This document shows, in pieces, positions 14,301 to 31,160 of a stretch of 64,000 bases of DNA; position 1 is the stretch's first letter; every line of letters begins with the position of its first letter. The translations under genes and the position numbers were made by a program. Origin of the DNA: Progne subis subis (taxonomy: Eukaryota; Chordata; Aves; Passeriformes; Hirundinidae); assembly GCA_022316685.1 (NCBI GenBank), contig JAKJHU010000037.1, positions 1,165,792 through 1,229,791 on the forward strand, read 5' to 3'. The notes under the pieces were generated by a model. The model ran no database searches, was not told where the DNA came from, and saw nothing but the letters and a program-made list of their open reading frames with translations.

Positions 14301-16902
14301 AGTGGTTCCTGTGAACTAGGTGCAAAGGCACCATATGCACAATAGGAAAAGTATCTTCATTTTTACTACAGCTCTGTCACAGAGTTAGTCTGACACTTGT
14401 GGTTTACCTTCTCTTTTCTTATTGGATAAATGAAAAAAAATATACCAGGAGTTGTCTCAAAGATGTAGTTCTCTTTACTAGTTATATTTAAAGGGTGAAA
14501 AATAAACTTGATGTTCATTTAAGAAATTTTCAACTTCAGAGAATTTCTGAATAACCTCCTTGTAGAACAGACAGTTAATATAACAAATCTTATTTTGTTT
14601 TTCACCCGATGCACAGTGTATTAGTTGTTAGTGCATCTCTTGATATATATATAGATATATTTGATAAAGCTGACATTATTTTAACTGGAAGAGGTACTTC
14701 AAAATTCATAGTGAAACTATATTAGTAAGAAATACAGTATAATAATAATAATAATAAAAAAAAAAAAAAAAAAATAAAAAAAAAGAAAAAGGATAAGCAA
14801 TACAGATCACCAATTAATTTCCGAATCTCCAGGTAAATATGAGCAGTTAATATTTTCAGATCTGGAATTGCACTGGTCACCTATCACAGATGTTTTTTTC
14901 ATTTTCCCTGCTGCCTGTACCAACATGAGTTTGTCCCACGCAAAGGCAGTAAAAATAGCAAGCAAATTCACATTTTTCAGGAATATGTCCAAGACCAGGG
15001 TTTGAAAAGGACCAAAATAACTCACTAGTACCCAAAATAATAGAAGGCCAAGTCAGTAAACTGTTGAGACCAAGCAGAAAAAGCCATAAGAGATGTGAAA
15101 AAAATAAAGAAACCCTCCCCACGCAAATATTAACAACTTGGTCAGAAATGCTGTATAAAAATATACGGCAATTCAGAAAACACTGTCACAAATAAGAGAG
15201 TTGAGAAGATGCAAGTGACTTCAATAATCTCAATTTATTCCCTGCACACAGAATTGAGTAATAAATAATGAAATACATGAGATTGAATTAGGAGAGATGA
15301 TACTTAAAGCAGCTTCCTAAACTAATAAGCAGTATCAAACTCTAATGCACATCTGACTTTTCATATATGAGTTCCTTCTCTCAAATCAATAAAACTATTG
15401 AAATATTTAAAATTAAACTATATTCTCAAGCACTTTCTTGGCTCTGTGACAAAGATTGAGCACAAAGCTTTTCCTTGCATGCGAAAAATTAAGGGTACAT
15501 TGACTTTAGTACTGCATATGGATATGGAGTGATTTAGTTCCGTTTCTATCTCACCTGGGTGGATGTAAATTACGGAAAATATTGTAAGAAGACGAGGTTG
15601 ATAAGGACTGTTTTCAGGAATGGGTGGGATCTTAGTGAACAGTTTTATGGAGTAAGTGACAAAAAAGATAATGAGGTCTAAAGAAAACATTCCGCTTTCA
15701 GCCTGCAGGAACTAGGGCGATGGCAGCAGCTAAAGAAAAATGGCTGAGAGATCTAATTCAAGTGTGCATAATCTTAAATGGTGTAGATAATCTTAATGCT
15801 GTGTACCCAGCACGCATTCAAAGACCAGGGGCAAGCGCTGTACTTAAAATCAAATGCAGGCATAAAGAAACACTTATTAAATTAATAGTAACTGCTGAAG
15901 TGACCTGTAAGGCATAGGTATTGAGAAAAACACATTGAGGGTTCCTCAGGCAACAATTAGGTTATGTCCGGCAGCCATCAGCACTAGGAGGAAATACTCA
16001 TGGCTTCTTCCACTTCCTTGGTGAGGTTCGAAAGGGGATTTTTGTTTTGTAACTGTGCTTGAACCAAGACTGCTTGACATTTTTTATTTCATAAAAGTAG
16101 ATTATACTGCCTTGTTAGATTTTTTTACAACCTCTTACAGATTAAAAAACACAGAATGCAGCTTTAAGTTGACAGTTTTGTGATTTAGGTTGTCTGAATA
16201 TATCAGCATGAGCATTTCCTAGCTGCATATGTTGCTGAAAGGTTTTGTACATGTTAATTCACATCCAGAGCACCTTGTTAAAATCAGTGCTGACCGCAGA
16301 TTAAGAAAATAATCATAAAATACGTGTGATCTTGGTTATTTCTTAGAGGAGGATCAATGACACATTTGACATTTTAATGCCAAATATATTATAATCATAA
16401 TTGTGATTGACATTTCTGCTAAAGATTTTTTGTGGTAATGTAACCCAAGTTGCCCTTGCTGCTGGGCAAGCAGAATTTATTTTGCTGGCAACGTCTGTTG
16501 GCAAAAAAAAATTCCCTGATTTTTTACCAGTTTTTTTTCAACATCTCCCCTCCAGCAAGCCCTTGATTTCTGTAGTATAGCTCTTCTTATCCAGTATTAA
16601 AGGTACAGTTCCCAGTGACTGATGTCAGACTACTCTCTAAGCACTTCTGGTGGGATGTAACTGCAGCATGCAGTGCTGAGATATCAAAAAAGTTACAGAG
16701 CTGAAAGAAAAGGCAAATTAGCCCAGGCTGAGTACAGAATTAGTGATGGGGTATTGCTCCCAGGACCTGATAAGTCACCTCAGAGCTATGCTGCTCCATG
16801 TAGAATAAATAGTGTCTTTGTGTATAACTACATTGCATAGTGAGCCTGTCACCTGTTTTAGCCTGAAAAATCTGGGACTTCTTGCTTAGATTTGAAACCA
16901 GA
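11371..16902. other. Upstream intron spacer
   Basis: No exon recognised. The part 11370-12080 is GC-richer than its surroundings and may be an unclassified old dispersed repeat. Simple repeats are a T-rich run at 13869-13890 and the (AAT)n/poly-A block at 14741-14790. The rest is AT-rich and featureless to me. Confidence 0.4.
14741..14790. repeat. (AAT)n and poly-A microsatellite
   Basis: About six ATA/AAT triplets followed by A runs interrupted by single T or G. Confidence 0.9.
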
Positions 16903-17468
16903 TGTAGTGGCTTCATGTTCGGTAAATTTTGGTTACCAAATTTAGTGTAGTGGTCTTAGGGTTTATTCTCAATTTTTTGGGGAGAAAGATAAGGAGAAAA
17001 GCAAAGCAGGTTTAAGCTTAAAAATAGACATCGTTTTATTAACACACACTAAAATGATGGGAAAAAAAAAAGAAAATTGGGAAAAAAACCCAAACAAAAC
17101 AGAATGAGACTCCAAAACACTCTTCCCTCCCCCTGCAAATAGTTAAGCTTCTTACAAAACAACATAGAGAGACACAACCTGTGATTTTCAGTCGGTTTCA
17201 CTACTTAAACATAATCTTTCATCACTTTGGGAGAGGAATCTCTCTAGAGTACCATGGAGACACTCTCCACAAGACTACAACACCCTTGTGGCTTCCAATG
17301 TCACAAATCAGCAACCACCTGGATTTTTTGCAGATTGTGCAGTTTCACCCATTAGCAGCCTTTCCCCTGCCTACTCATGGGCCTGTATTTCGGGTACTAT
17401 TTAAGAATGCTTCTTCTAGTACAAAACAAGGATTCTCTTCTTCTATCTCTAAAATTGTCTCTATCTCA

Positions 17469-17550
17469 ACAACAACAACAACAACAACGAAAAAAAAAAC
17501 CCCAAACAAACCAAAAAAACCCAAAAAACCCAAAAAAACCCAAAAAACAA
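17469..17550. repeat. (CAA)n followed by A-rich/CCC repeats
   Basis: Seven CAA triplets run into alternating A5-A7 and CCC blocks. It lies inside the LTR at 16903-18921 and probably belongs to it. Confidence 0.85.
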
Positions 17551-18220
17551 AAAACACCTCCTTTTACCCCAGGAGCTGAGGGCTTCAAATCACTTTCTCT
17601 CTAAAATCATCTTCATCTCAAAGGCCGAGATCTCCTTTTAACCCAGGAGCGAGGGCTTTGAAATTCTCACTTAAATCTCAATTATATCAGTCCCCAAATT
17701 TGATTAGAACCAGCATTCCTCCAAACAACATTAAGATGTTACAAGTAACAGTCCATTTTCCCATAGTTTACCCCAGAGAAGTCCAGTTAAAAATGTCCAT
17801 TTCCTTGATCCCATTGTCCAATAATATTATTGGTTCTTTCACTCTTGATCCACTGACTTCATGCAGTGTCTTTCCTACATCCACTCTGTCTCTTCTCTCT
17901 CTCAAGGAAGGGTTAGGCCTTGAAAATTTCATGTTTCCAGGAAAGGGCTAAATCTGCCCAGGCCTGCAGTGGCCATGTGCTCTCTGCCCCGGGCTGTAGA
18001 GAGCAAAGCCGTGCTGATGGGGGAGGCTGGTGGATGTCCTTCTTTCCACCCCTCGGTCTCATTTAGGGTGGCTCAGCTCAGAGCTGTTATAAAGCTGCAG
18101 GCTTGCTTTCTCTGCTGCCAGTGGCTACTAAGCCAGGCCATGGCTTGGCCCCCTCTGCCATGGCCCCGGACATGTGGCCAGCACTGCCGAGCTGCAGCCT
18201 CCCCTCTCCCTCGCCGGCAG

Positions 18221-18865
18221 CCGGGGGAAAGGGGCTCAGCCCTGGGGAAAGGGGGCTCAGCCAGAGAAAAGGGGGCTCAGCCGGGGGAAAGGGGCTCAGC
18301 CTGGGGAAAGGGGGCTCAGCCAGAGAAAAGGGGGCTCAGCCGGGAGAAAGGGGGCTCAGCCTGGGGAAAGGGGGCTCAGCCAGGGGAAAGGGGCTCAGCC
18401 GGGGAAAGGGGGCTCAGCTGGGGGAAAGGGGGCTCAGCCAGGGGAAAGGGGGCTCAGCCAGGGGAAAGGGGCTCAGCCTGGGGAAAGGGGGCTCAGCCAG
18501 GAGAAAGGGGCTCAGCCAGGGGAAAGGGGCTCAGCCGGGGGAAAGGGGGCTCAGCTGGGAGAAAGGGGCTCAGCCTGGGGAAAGGGGGCTCAGCCTGGGG
18601 AAAGGGGCTCAGCTGGGGGAAAGGGGGCTCAGCTGGGAGAAAGGGGCTCAGCCTGGGGAAAGGGGGCTCAGCCTGGGGAAAGGGGACTCAGCCGGGGAAA
18701 GGGGCTCAGCTGGGGGAAAGGGGGCTCAGCCTGGGGAAAGGGGCTCAGCCTGGGGAAAGGGGGCTCAGCCCTGGGGAAAGGGGGCTCAGCCAGGGGAAAG
18801 GGGCTCAGCCTGGGGAAAGGGGGCTCAGCCAGGGAAAGGGGGCTCAGCTGGGGGAAAGGGGCTCA
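18221..18865. repeat. 33-copy G-rich minisatellite, 19-20 bp unit
   Basis: The unit is approximately ggggaaagggggctcagcc, repeated about 33 times. Units differ by the number of Gs (gggg or ggggg), by cc/ct/ca at the joint and by gggg versus gaga. All three plus-strand frames stay open through it because the unit has no stop codon in any forward phase. The long apparent proteins here (up to about 300 residues of Gly/Lys/Ser/Ala/Gln repeats) are therefore artefacts. The G runs could form G-quadruplexes on the plus strand. Confidence 0.95.
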
Positions 18866-18926
18866 AAAAAAAAACCTCTTGACATTCCTCCATAACTAAA
18901 AACCTGTGCTAACCCATGACACCAGA

Positions 18927-19322
18927 GAATGAAGAAATAAACAAATCAATAATTCACAGCTTAGGACTCTGAGGAAAAAAAAGTATTTTGTAAAGATTTC
19001 AGTAAATCTTGAGCTAACATGATATACCTTATTTCTTAAGATGTTGCCCTGCTGTTTCCAGTAGAGTGAAGGATTCATATTCTCCCAAGAACAATATTGC
19101 ACATCTAATGTATCTATATACTGGAGAGATATTTTCCCCTCTTTTCATCATCTAGAGGCAGAAGAAAAAATAATAAAATAGATATTTAAAGACCAAATGT
19201 AGACAGAGCAGCTGTAGTTTTAGCATGTGTTAGCTGGAGGAAATCTGACAAACAATACTAATAGAATGATAATAGTTTTGGGCAGCCAGCCAGGAACACA
19301 CTGTTGTGAAAAGGTCTGGAAC

Positions 19323-19358
<36 letters not shown>

Positions 19359-20483
19359 GGATTATGGCAATATAGCCTGTTTTATCAGAGGTGAAATATT
19401 TTATATGGTTGTTGGTTTCTGCTAGATTTTGAGGATAATCTGTTATAGAAAAGAAACAAGGAAATTGGGTACCAAGAGTATGAGTGTAGGAAACTTCGCT
19501 TGGTTTGGGATAAACAATAATGCTGTGACTGAAAGAGAACAGGGATTTGAAGCTGAATTCTGATGTAATCCAGGCCAGTAGCCAAATGCTAAGCAACTGA
19601 GTGTGACAGACAAAAATACACAGTCCTCTTTTGCTATGCAGTTCCATTTTTGAAAATGCTCAAAAGATTTTGTCTCTTATTGTGTTTGGGAATTGAAACA
19701 AAATTTGCAGCACTTCAGTAGATCTGACATTTAATTTCAACACTCTGTTCAACCTGTAGCACTAAGCAGAACATGTGTTAAGTACAAATTATTTGTGTTT
19801 AATATAGATCTCAAAATAGTTTCTGGAGTGTAGAAAAAGGAATTAATGATTTTTTTTTTTTTTAGACTTCTGATAGATCTTTTCAAATTAATGGTCAGAA
19901 ACAATATGCAATGAAAAAAGGATGACAATTGTTGATTTTCCATTAATAGTGAAAGAATCAAGTTAAGCCTTATGATAAATTTTTTATTTTGGATGGCATC
20001 TGTTGGAGATGATTCTGCCTCATGTTCACCTGGCTACCTTCTGAAACTCTGAACCATAAAGTCTCTATTAACTTTACTTATTGCACTATTAACCATTGAA
20101 TGGAGGGACATTTTCAGTAACTCCATTGTCTAATTCCTTGGCATGTCTCAGAAATAAGATTAATGTCATAGGTTTGTGAGGCAGTATTTATTAGAACTTA
20201 AAATGAATCCCATTACTTGGACATTAATTTGATATGGAACTATATTTTACTCTGAACACTAATAACTATGCTATTTCCTGTTCACCAGAAATGTTGTGAA
20301 CAGATGCATAGGAATTTAATATTCTATGTTGAGTGGCAGGTGAAGCAGTAGTGCTAATGTCGAGTGTCTAGGTTGCTTTTTTTTTCTTCTTCTTCTTTTA
20401 GCAGATCTGCCACAATTTTCAGCTGCTGTTTATCTTTTCCATGACTTGAAGACAAAAAAGCATCTATCAGCTGAGAATGGATT
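18927..20483. other. Upstream intron spacer
   Basis: AT-rich DNA with a pure T run of about 31 at 19325-19355 and a shorter one near 19850-19863. No exon or other repeat recognised. Confidence 0.45.
19325..19355. repeat. Poly-T run
   Basis: About 31 uninterrupted T residues. Confidence 0.95.
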
Positions 20484-20975
20484 CATAGAATCATAGGATG
20501 GCTCGAGTTGGAAGGGACCTTAAAGATCTTCTAGTTTCAAACCCCTGTGCCACGGGTAGGGACATCTACTAAGCCATCTTGCTCCAAACCTTATTCAGCC
20601 TGGACTTGAACACTTCCAGGGATGGGGAATCCACACCTTACCTGGGCAATCTGTTCCAGTGCCACACCATCCTCACAGTAGAAGAAATTCATCTTCATTC
20701 AATAGTACTTAATCTCTTCCAATGTAAAGTCATTCCCCCTTGTCCTATCACTCCATGTCCTTATAAAAAGTCCCTCTCCTCTTGTAGTCTTTTGTAGGTA
20801 CTGTAAAATGCTACAAGGTTTTTCCAGAATGTTTCCTTCTCCGGGCTAAGCAGCCCCAATTCTCTTACCCTCATCTTCTTGGGAGAGGTGCTCCAGCCCA
20901 CTGATCATGTTTGTGATCCTCCTCTGGTCTCACTCCAGCAGGCCACATCCTTCTTAATATTGGGGGGCCCAGAGC
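20484..20975 (-). mobile_element. CR1 LINE 3' fragment
   Basis: Starts with tcatagaatcataggatgg and ttggaagggacctt, the reverse complement of the CR1 terminus. It continues through the antisense 3' UTR (cttgaacacttccaggga, ccacaccttacctgggcaat) and into the antisense end of the reverse-transcriptase ORF (ctccagcccactgatcat, ctctggtctcactccagca). It is 5'-truncated and the best-preserved CR1 copy on the minus strand. Confidence 0.93.
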
Positions 20976-23399
20976 TTCAATCACTGTTCCTCATCCTAAA
21001 CTATAGATTTTTGGGATTAAAAAAGTTTAATGTCAGAAGACCAAACATTATAGTCTGGTCTGACTTCTTGCATTCAGACATCTACAAGGTCTTACCAAAT
21101 TATGTTGTGAGTAGTTTGGGCTGCCGAAGAAGGAAACAGGACTGAATGCTCCTTTTCCATTAACCTGTGTCGGCACACATCTTTCAGCTAAAGTACTTCT
21201 CATATGGATTTTATCTGAACCAGTTTCTGTCCTCAAAAATAGTGATTTGTTCAGTTGCCAGAATTGCTTCCTAAAACGTCTCCAGAGCAAAATGCAGCTG
21301 AATATCAGTCTTATTGTGATTGGATTAATTCACTGGAATACCATCAGCATTGAGGCAGGTGCCTTCCAACCTGGAGACCAGCTGGAAGTGCTTTTTCTCT
21401 AAACTCACAGGTGCCAAAAGGCAGTCAGTGAAAGCAATTTCAGACACAGAATTAATGAAGGTAACAGCAGATGATATTGGGCAGCAGTGTTTGGCAAAAT
21501 ATCTGATATAAAAAGGAACGGTAGCTTTAATCACATGGGTAATATGTTATGGATGATGAAAGGGATGTTCATCCATGAGATCGATTCTTGTCCAGTGAGT
21601 TTAATACAATATGTATCTTCATGTTCCCATTTGGATAAGGTATCCTGCCCATGTACCAGCTAGTGAGACATCATAGATATATTCCCAGGCTTTTATTTTG
21701 CTCTTGCAGCTGTCATAATGAAAGCCCTTACAGAGTTATCAGAACATTTTCTAATTATGAGTTCTATCTGTTATAACAATGAAGTCTGTGCAGTCCCATA
21801 AAAGCTGAATGATGGAATCTCCAGAGCTTTCATTGAAGTAATTATTTAAGAGTATTATATGACAGGTAAAAGTATAACTATTTACCACTGCTGGAAAAGC
21901 ATACTTTCTTGTTAATATTTTCTTCTGTAGTCAACTTATGTCTTCTTTATATCAACTTATCACCTGTGCTCTTTGGGGATCAGGATTAGGGCATAGCTAG
22001 GTGGGAAGATTGCCACTACGATTTCTAGGTCCAGATCAGAACCTGCTTCTTTGCTGTCTGTATCTAGACATTCATCACCAACAGCTACACAGGTAAATTG
22101 TCAAGAAACATTATCTTTTTTTCTTGATCTTTATTACAATGTTTTGATTTCACTTGCTTTGAAGATCTCTGCAAGCAACTGTCAATGAAATTGCTATACT
22201 TACCTTCTTATGTTGACATATTTCCCAAATGTATAGGTGCTTGTAACCATTTTTGCAATGCTACTTCCACATGCCTTTCCTCCAAGTCATCCATCAAAGC
22301 TGATTAGATGATACATTTTGTGCATGGAGGTGGGAAAGGACATTCTAATATATCCCTTTTCTTATTATACAGGTTATCATGTATTTAAGGTTCTCTTTAA
22401 TATTCTTCTAGAATATTTTCTTATTTCAAGTACTGTTATGATATTAAAAAAAATTAATAACTTTGCAAGTGGCAAGACCAAGTTCAGTGGTAGTTTGACT
22501 GCACATTTGGATACGTTGGCTTGTTTAATAAGGTTACTGTGAATTAACATTTAACCTAAATATTTTTATTTTTAATTACCATTCTGTTAAAAATGCAGTT
22601 TGTTATGCTTCAATCTGTTCTCTATCTCTGGGTTAAGAGTGTATTGTTTCACTTGTTATGTGACATCATTTAATGTTCAAGAGTTGCAGCAGGAAAATCT
22701 TTTAACTCGTCATTATTCATTATTTTCCATCCTGGTCCTTCTAGCTCCTGGGACCGTCAAGTCATTACATGCTTGCACTTGAGTTATCATTATTGTTGGC
22801 ACAGGCTTGTCAAAGCATTAGAGCTGGCAAGGCACACAAAGGAGTGGTACAAGTACACATTGCTGCAAATTATCATCTTCCTGAGTTTTGTCTCTGTTAT
22901 TTTCATATGACAAGATTCTGTGTGTGCAACCTGTACCATTGTAAGAGTATTTTCTGTTCTGGAGCTTTCTGATGTTCTGCTCTTTTTTTTTTTGGAAATA
23001 ATTATTTGCGTTTTCCCTTTTTTGCAGAAAATATTGCTTCCTATCTAAGCATACATGACATGCAATCTCTAGTTATGATGATAAATGTTAGCATCTATCA
23101 GTTGAATCAGCAGTTTATATCCTGTTTAGCAATGCTGATGTATCAGTGTAATTTAGCTTTCTAGAAAATGTGCAGGAAATAAAGGTGCTATCTTCCATAT
23201 ATAACACCCTCTCCATCAGGACTAGTTTTGCACCAACAGGGGCACATTTAAATTTCAAGCACTCATTAATAAAATACTTGTGCAAGCCTAGTGCAGAAAC
23301 CTAGGAAAACTAAGCTCATCTTTTTGGTGCTCAATAAGCTGATTTCCCCATTTGCAAACATGAATCAGTTCTCTTATCAGATGACATTTTATTCAAGGA
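20976..23399. other. Upstream intron spacer
   Basis: AT-rich, no recognised exon or repeat other than short T and A runs. Confidence 0.45.
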
Positions 23400-24003
23400 A
23401 GGTTACCCTGTTACCTGCAGGCACTTTTATTTCCTTTTCTTCTTCCCCTCCATTGTGTAATACTCCATGAACACAGTGTGTAGAAATTAAACTCCAAACA
23501 GCCACTTCCTTTCCCTTCCCCCTCTTTGGCAGGAGAGGGACAAAGGCAGAGACTATGGGTTGAGATAATAATTTACTGAAAGCAAACAGCAATGGACTAA
23601 GAAATGCCCAGTAGCAGCAGTAGTATCAATAACTAAGGTATACAAGAGGAGGAGGTCCTTTACACACAAAAAGGCGTTCACCACCTTGACACAGTTCTGT
23701 GTGGCTGCTGGGACAAAGACAAGATGGCAGCCACTCCCACACCCAGCGCCATGTGGCTCCCCCGGACAAAGACAGGATGGCAAATGCTCCCCACAGTGCT
23801 CTCTTTGTCCCTGAGCTGGGAATAGAAGAACAATGGACAACCCCCAAAGGCTAGAGTGTCCACATTGAGCCTCTCTGCTGCTTCCTACGCTGGACTCCAT
23901 CCTACACAGCTACGGCTGGCTCTGGTGTCGCTGCTTTTGACTGCTCCATCCAGGTCCACTTGGCTCCTTGCAGCTGGGGTCAGACTCAGCTGAGGTCTAC
24001 ACA
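23400..24003 (-). mobile_element. ERV LTR, approximate boundaries
   Basis: The block contains gggttgagataata and atttactgaaagcaaacagc (23555-23590), antisense to the aaactg/ttatctcaaccc stretch that I associate with the R-U5 part of passerine LTRs. A GC-rich part follows, carrying a near-duplicate of gacaaagacaagatggc (about 23710 and 23765). The likely right end is ...ctacaca at 24003. I could not find a convincing target-site duplication, so the left end is uncertain. No coding sequence is supported in it. Confidence 0.6.
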
Positions 24004-29539
<5,536 letters not shown>

Positions 29540-31160
29540 AACCTTTTTGCCTGTCTTTCCAGAAAACACACAAAGGCCCTGGGAATTATAGGCCAGTCAG
29601 GTTAAATTTGATTCCTGGAAAGACACTTGAGCAAATAATCTGTTTGGAATCACACAGGAGATAAAAAGATGCTTAACAATGGTGAAAATGGATTTTTCAA
29701 GAATCAATCATGCAAAGCAATCTGGTTTCCCCCTATGACAAGATAACAGGTCTCAAGGATGTGTGAAAGATGATGTGTGATATTTCATGACTTATAAAAT
29801 GTTAAAAGTGCTCCTAAAGAAAAGTAAGGAAACTTAATATTGGTGAAGATACTGTAAGAGCAGTCTAGTCTCTAAACCAATATTCCTGCAACAAAAGTTA
29901 ATTGACATCAAGTCAGTTGGATATTTGTTTCTAAAACAAAGGCTGAAGCAAAAAGTCACCAAAAAGTACGGTATGCTTTACCCTTCTCTGTCTTGGAAAT
30001 AATTTCAGTGAGTAGCTATCAGTGGTATACTGTCAAACAAGAAGGATGAGATTCTGTCAAGTGGTATTCTCTAGAAAGAGATAAGCTTTTTTCTAGATAG
30101 TATGATAGAGAAAATGCTTATTAAATTACAGTTGATACCTACTTGGAAAAAACGGCAAGTACTTCGCTGATGACAAGATTGAGTTTCTGAATGATATTGA
30201 TACTGGCTTAACTCCAGCCAGCAGCCAAGCACCACACAGCTGCTTGGTCATTTCCCTGCGAGCAAGTCTGGGGACAGAATCTGAAGGGCAAAGGCCAGAA
30301 AACTCAGGGGTTGAGATAAAGACAGACTCAAAGGGGAAGCAGAAACCATGTGCACAAGCAAAGCAAAACAAGGAGTTAGTTCATCGCTTCCCATGGGTAG
30401 GACAGGTGTTCAACCATGTTCATGGAGAGCATGGGCTCCATCACACATTGCAGTTACTTAGGAAGATAAACACCATCACTCTAAATGTCGCCCTCTTCCT
30501 CCTTCCCCCACTTTATATACTGAATATGATGTCATATGGTCTGGAATATCCCTCTGGTCAGTTTGGATCACCTATCTCATTTCTGTTTCCTCCCAGCCCA
30601 CCATACAACCCCAGCCCCTTGCCAACCAATGCTGTATGAAAAGCAGAAAGGTCTTGACTCTGCAATCCCTACTCAGGAATAACAAAAACATCTCTGTATT
30701 ATCAGCCCTGTGTTCTGCACAAATCCAAAACACAGCCCCATACTGGACACTGTGAAGAAAACTAACTCTTAACCCAGCCAAAGCTAGCACATTGATAAAG
30801 GTTTTAATAAAAACAATATTTTAGTGAAAAAGTGCAAAATGGCTTATGCAGGCAGCAGATCTCCAGAGACGGATATGGCAAGCACTACAATGAACCACAA
30901 ATGGAGTAACAGGCAAAATGTTTAGACTCCTTGATTTACAGTAAAAAGTAGAAAGGAAGCAAAGGGCTCTCATTGCACCACCCCGAAGTAATGCAATATT
31001 GACACTTAAGACATACAGAGTAAACTATAACTCTACTGTGTGTTCATTAGGTGGAAGATGGAACATCGGGTTCAATAACATCTTCAAGAAGGAAGTAGAT
31101 CAGAGAAGTCTGTAAAAAAAAATTGGATCACCTGGAAACATATTTAATGAGAAAGATTAG
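29540..31160 (+). mobile_element. Decayed CR1-like LINE, interrupted by an LTR
   Basis: Plus-strand pieces of a LINE reverse transcriptase: ggccctgggaattataggcc at 29576-29595 reads GPGNYRPVR, then PGKT.EQ near 29610, a decayed QSGFP region near 29715, and gcaagtacttcgctgatgac near 30154 (the family's K-F-A-D-D). Weaker similarity resumes at 30798-31160 (caaatggag then caggcaaaatg near 30900). The LTR at 30203-30791 lies in the gap. Many stops and indels; an old copy. Confidence 0.65.
30203..30791 (-). mobile_element. Solo ERV LTR nested in a LINE
   Basis: Read on the minus strand it begins TGTGCTAGCTTTGGCTGGG, has a TATA box in cagtatataaagtg (about 30513-30526) after atatgacatcat, and ends ggagttaagccag. 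This is a pattern I recognise from a common songbird LTR family. The 6-bp direct repeat ttgata flanks it (30197-30202 and 30792-30797). If that is the target-site duplication, the last few LTR bases are altered on the left. The short open frame 30244-30639 is LTR sequence, not a gene. Confidence 0.83.

Larger units (their letters stand above)
16903..18921 (-). mobile_element. Solo ERV LTR with an internal minisatellite
   Basis: The element starts TGTAGTGG at 16903 and ends ...CATGACA at 18921 on the plus strand. Both ends therefore fit TG...CA, and it is flanked by a perfect 5-bp direct repeat, ccaga (16898-16902 and 18922-18926). Read on the minus strand it begins TGTCATGGG, has a TATA-like ctttataac near 18087-18096 and an AATAAA in gagaataaaccc near its 3' end. 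This gives the minus-strand orientation, antisense to GABBR2. At 2.0 kb it is long for an LTR, mainly because of a 645-bp tandem array in the U3 part. I see no retroviral genes, so it is a solo LTR or a non-autonomous element. Confidence 0.8.

Noticed and set aside
15720..15917. 65-codon open frame beginning MAAAKEKW
   Set aside because: No domain or splice context recognised; isolated in intron.
18221..18865. CRISPR-like array
   Set aside because: Units are contiguous with no unique spacers, and the host is a bird genome.
17969..18895. Apparent 308-residue repetitive protein (and two more in the other frames)
   Set aside because: It is the G-rich minisatellite read through; all three forward frames are open for lack of stop triplets, and it lies inside an LTR.
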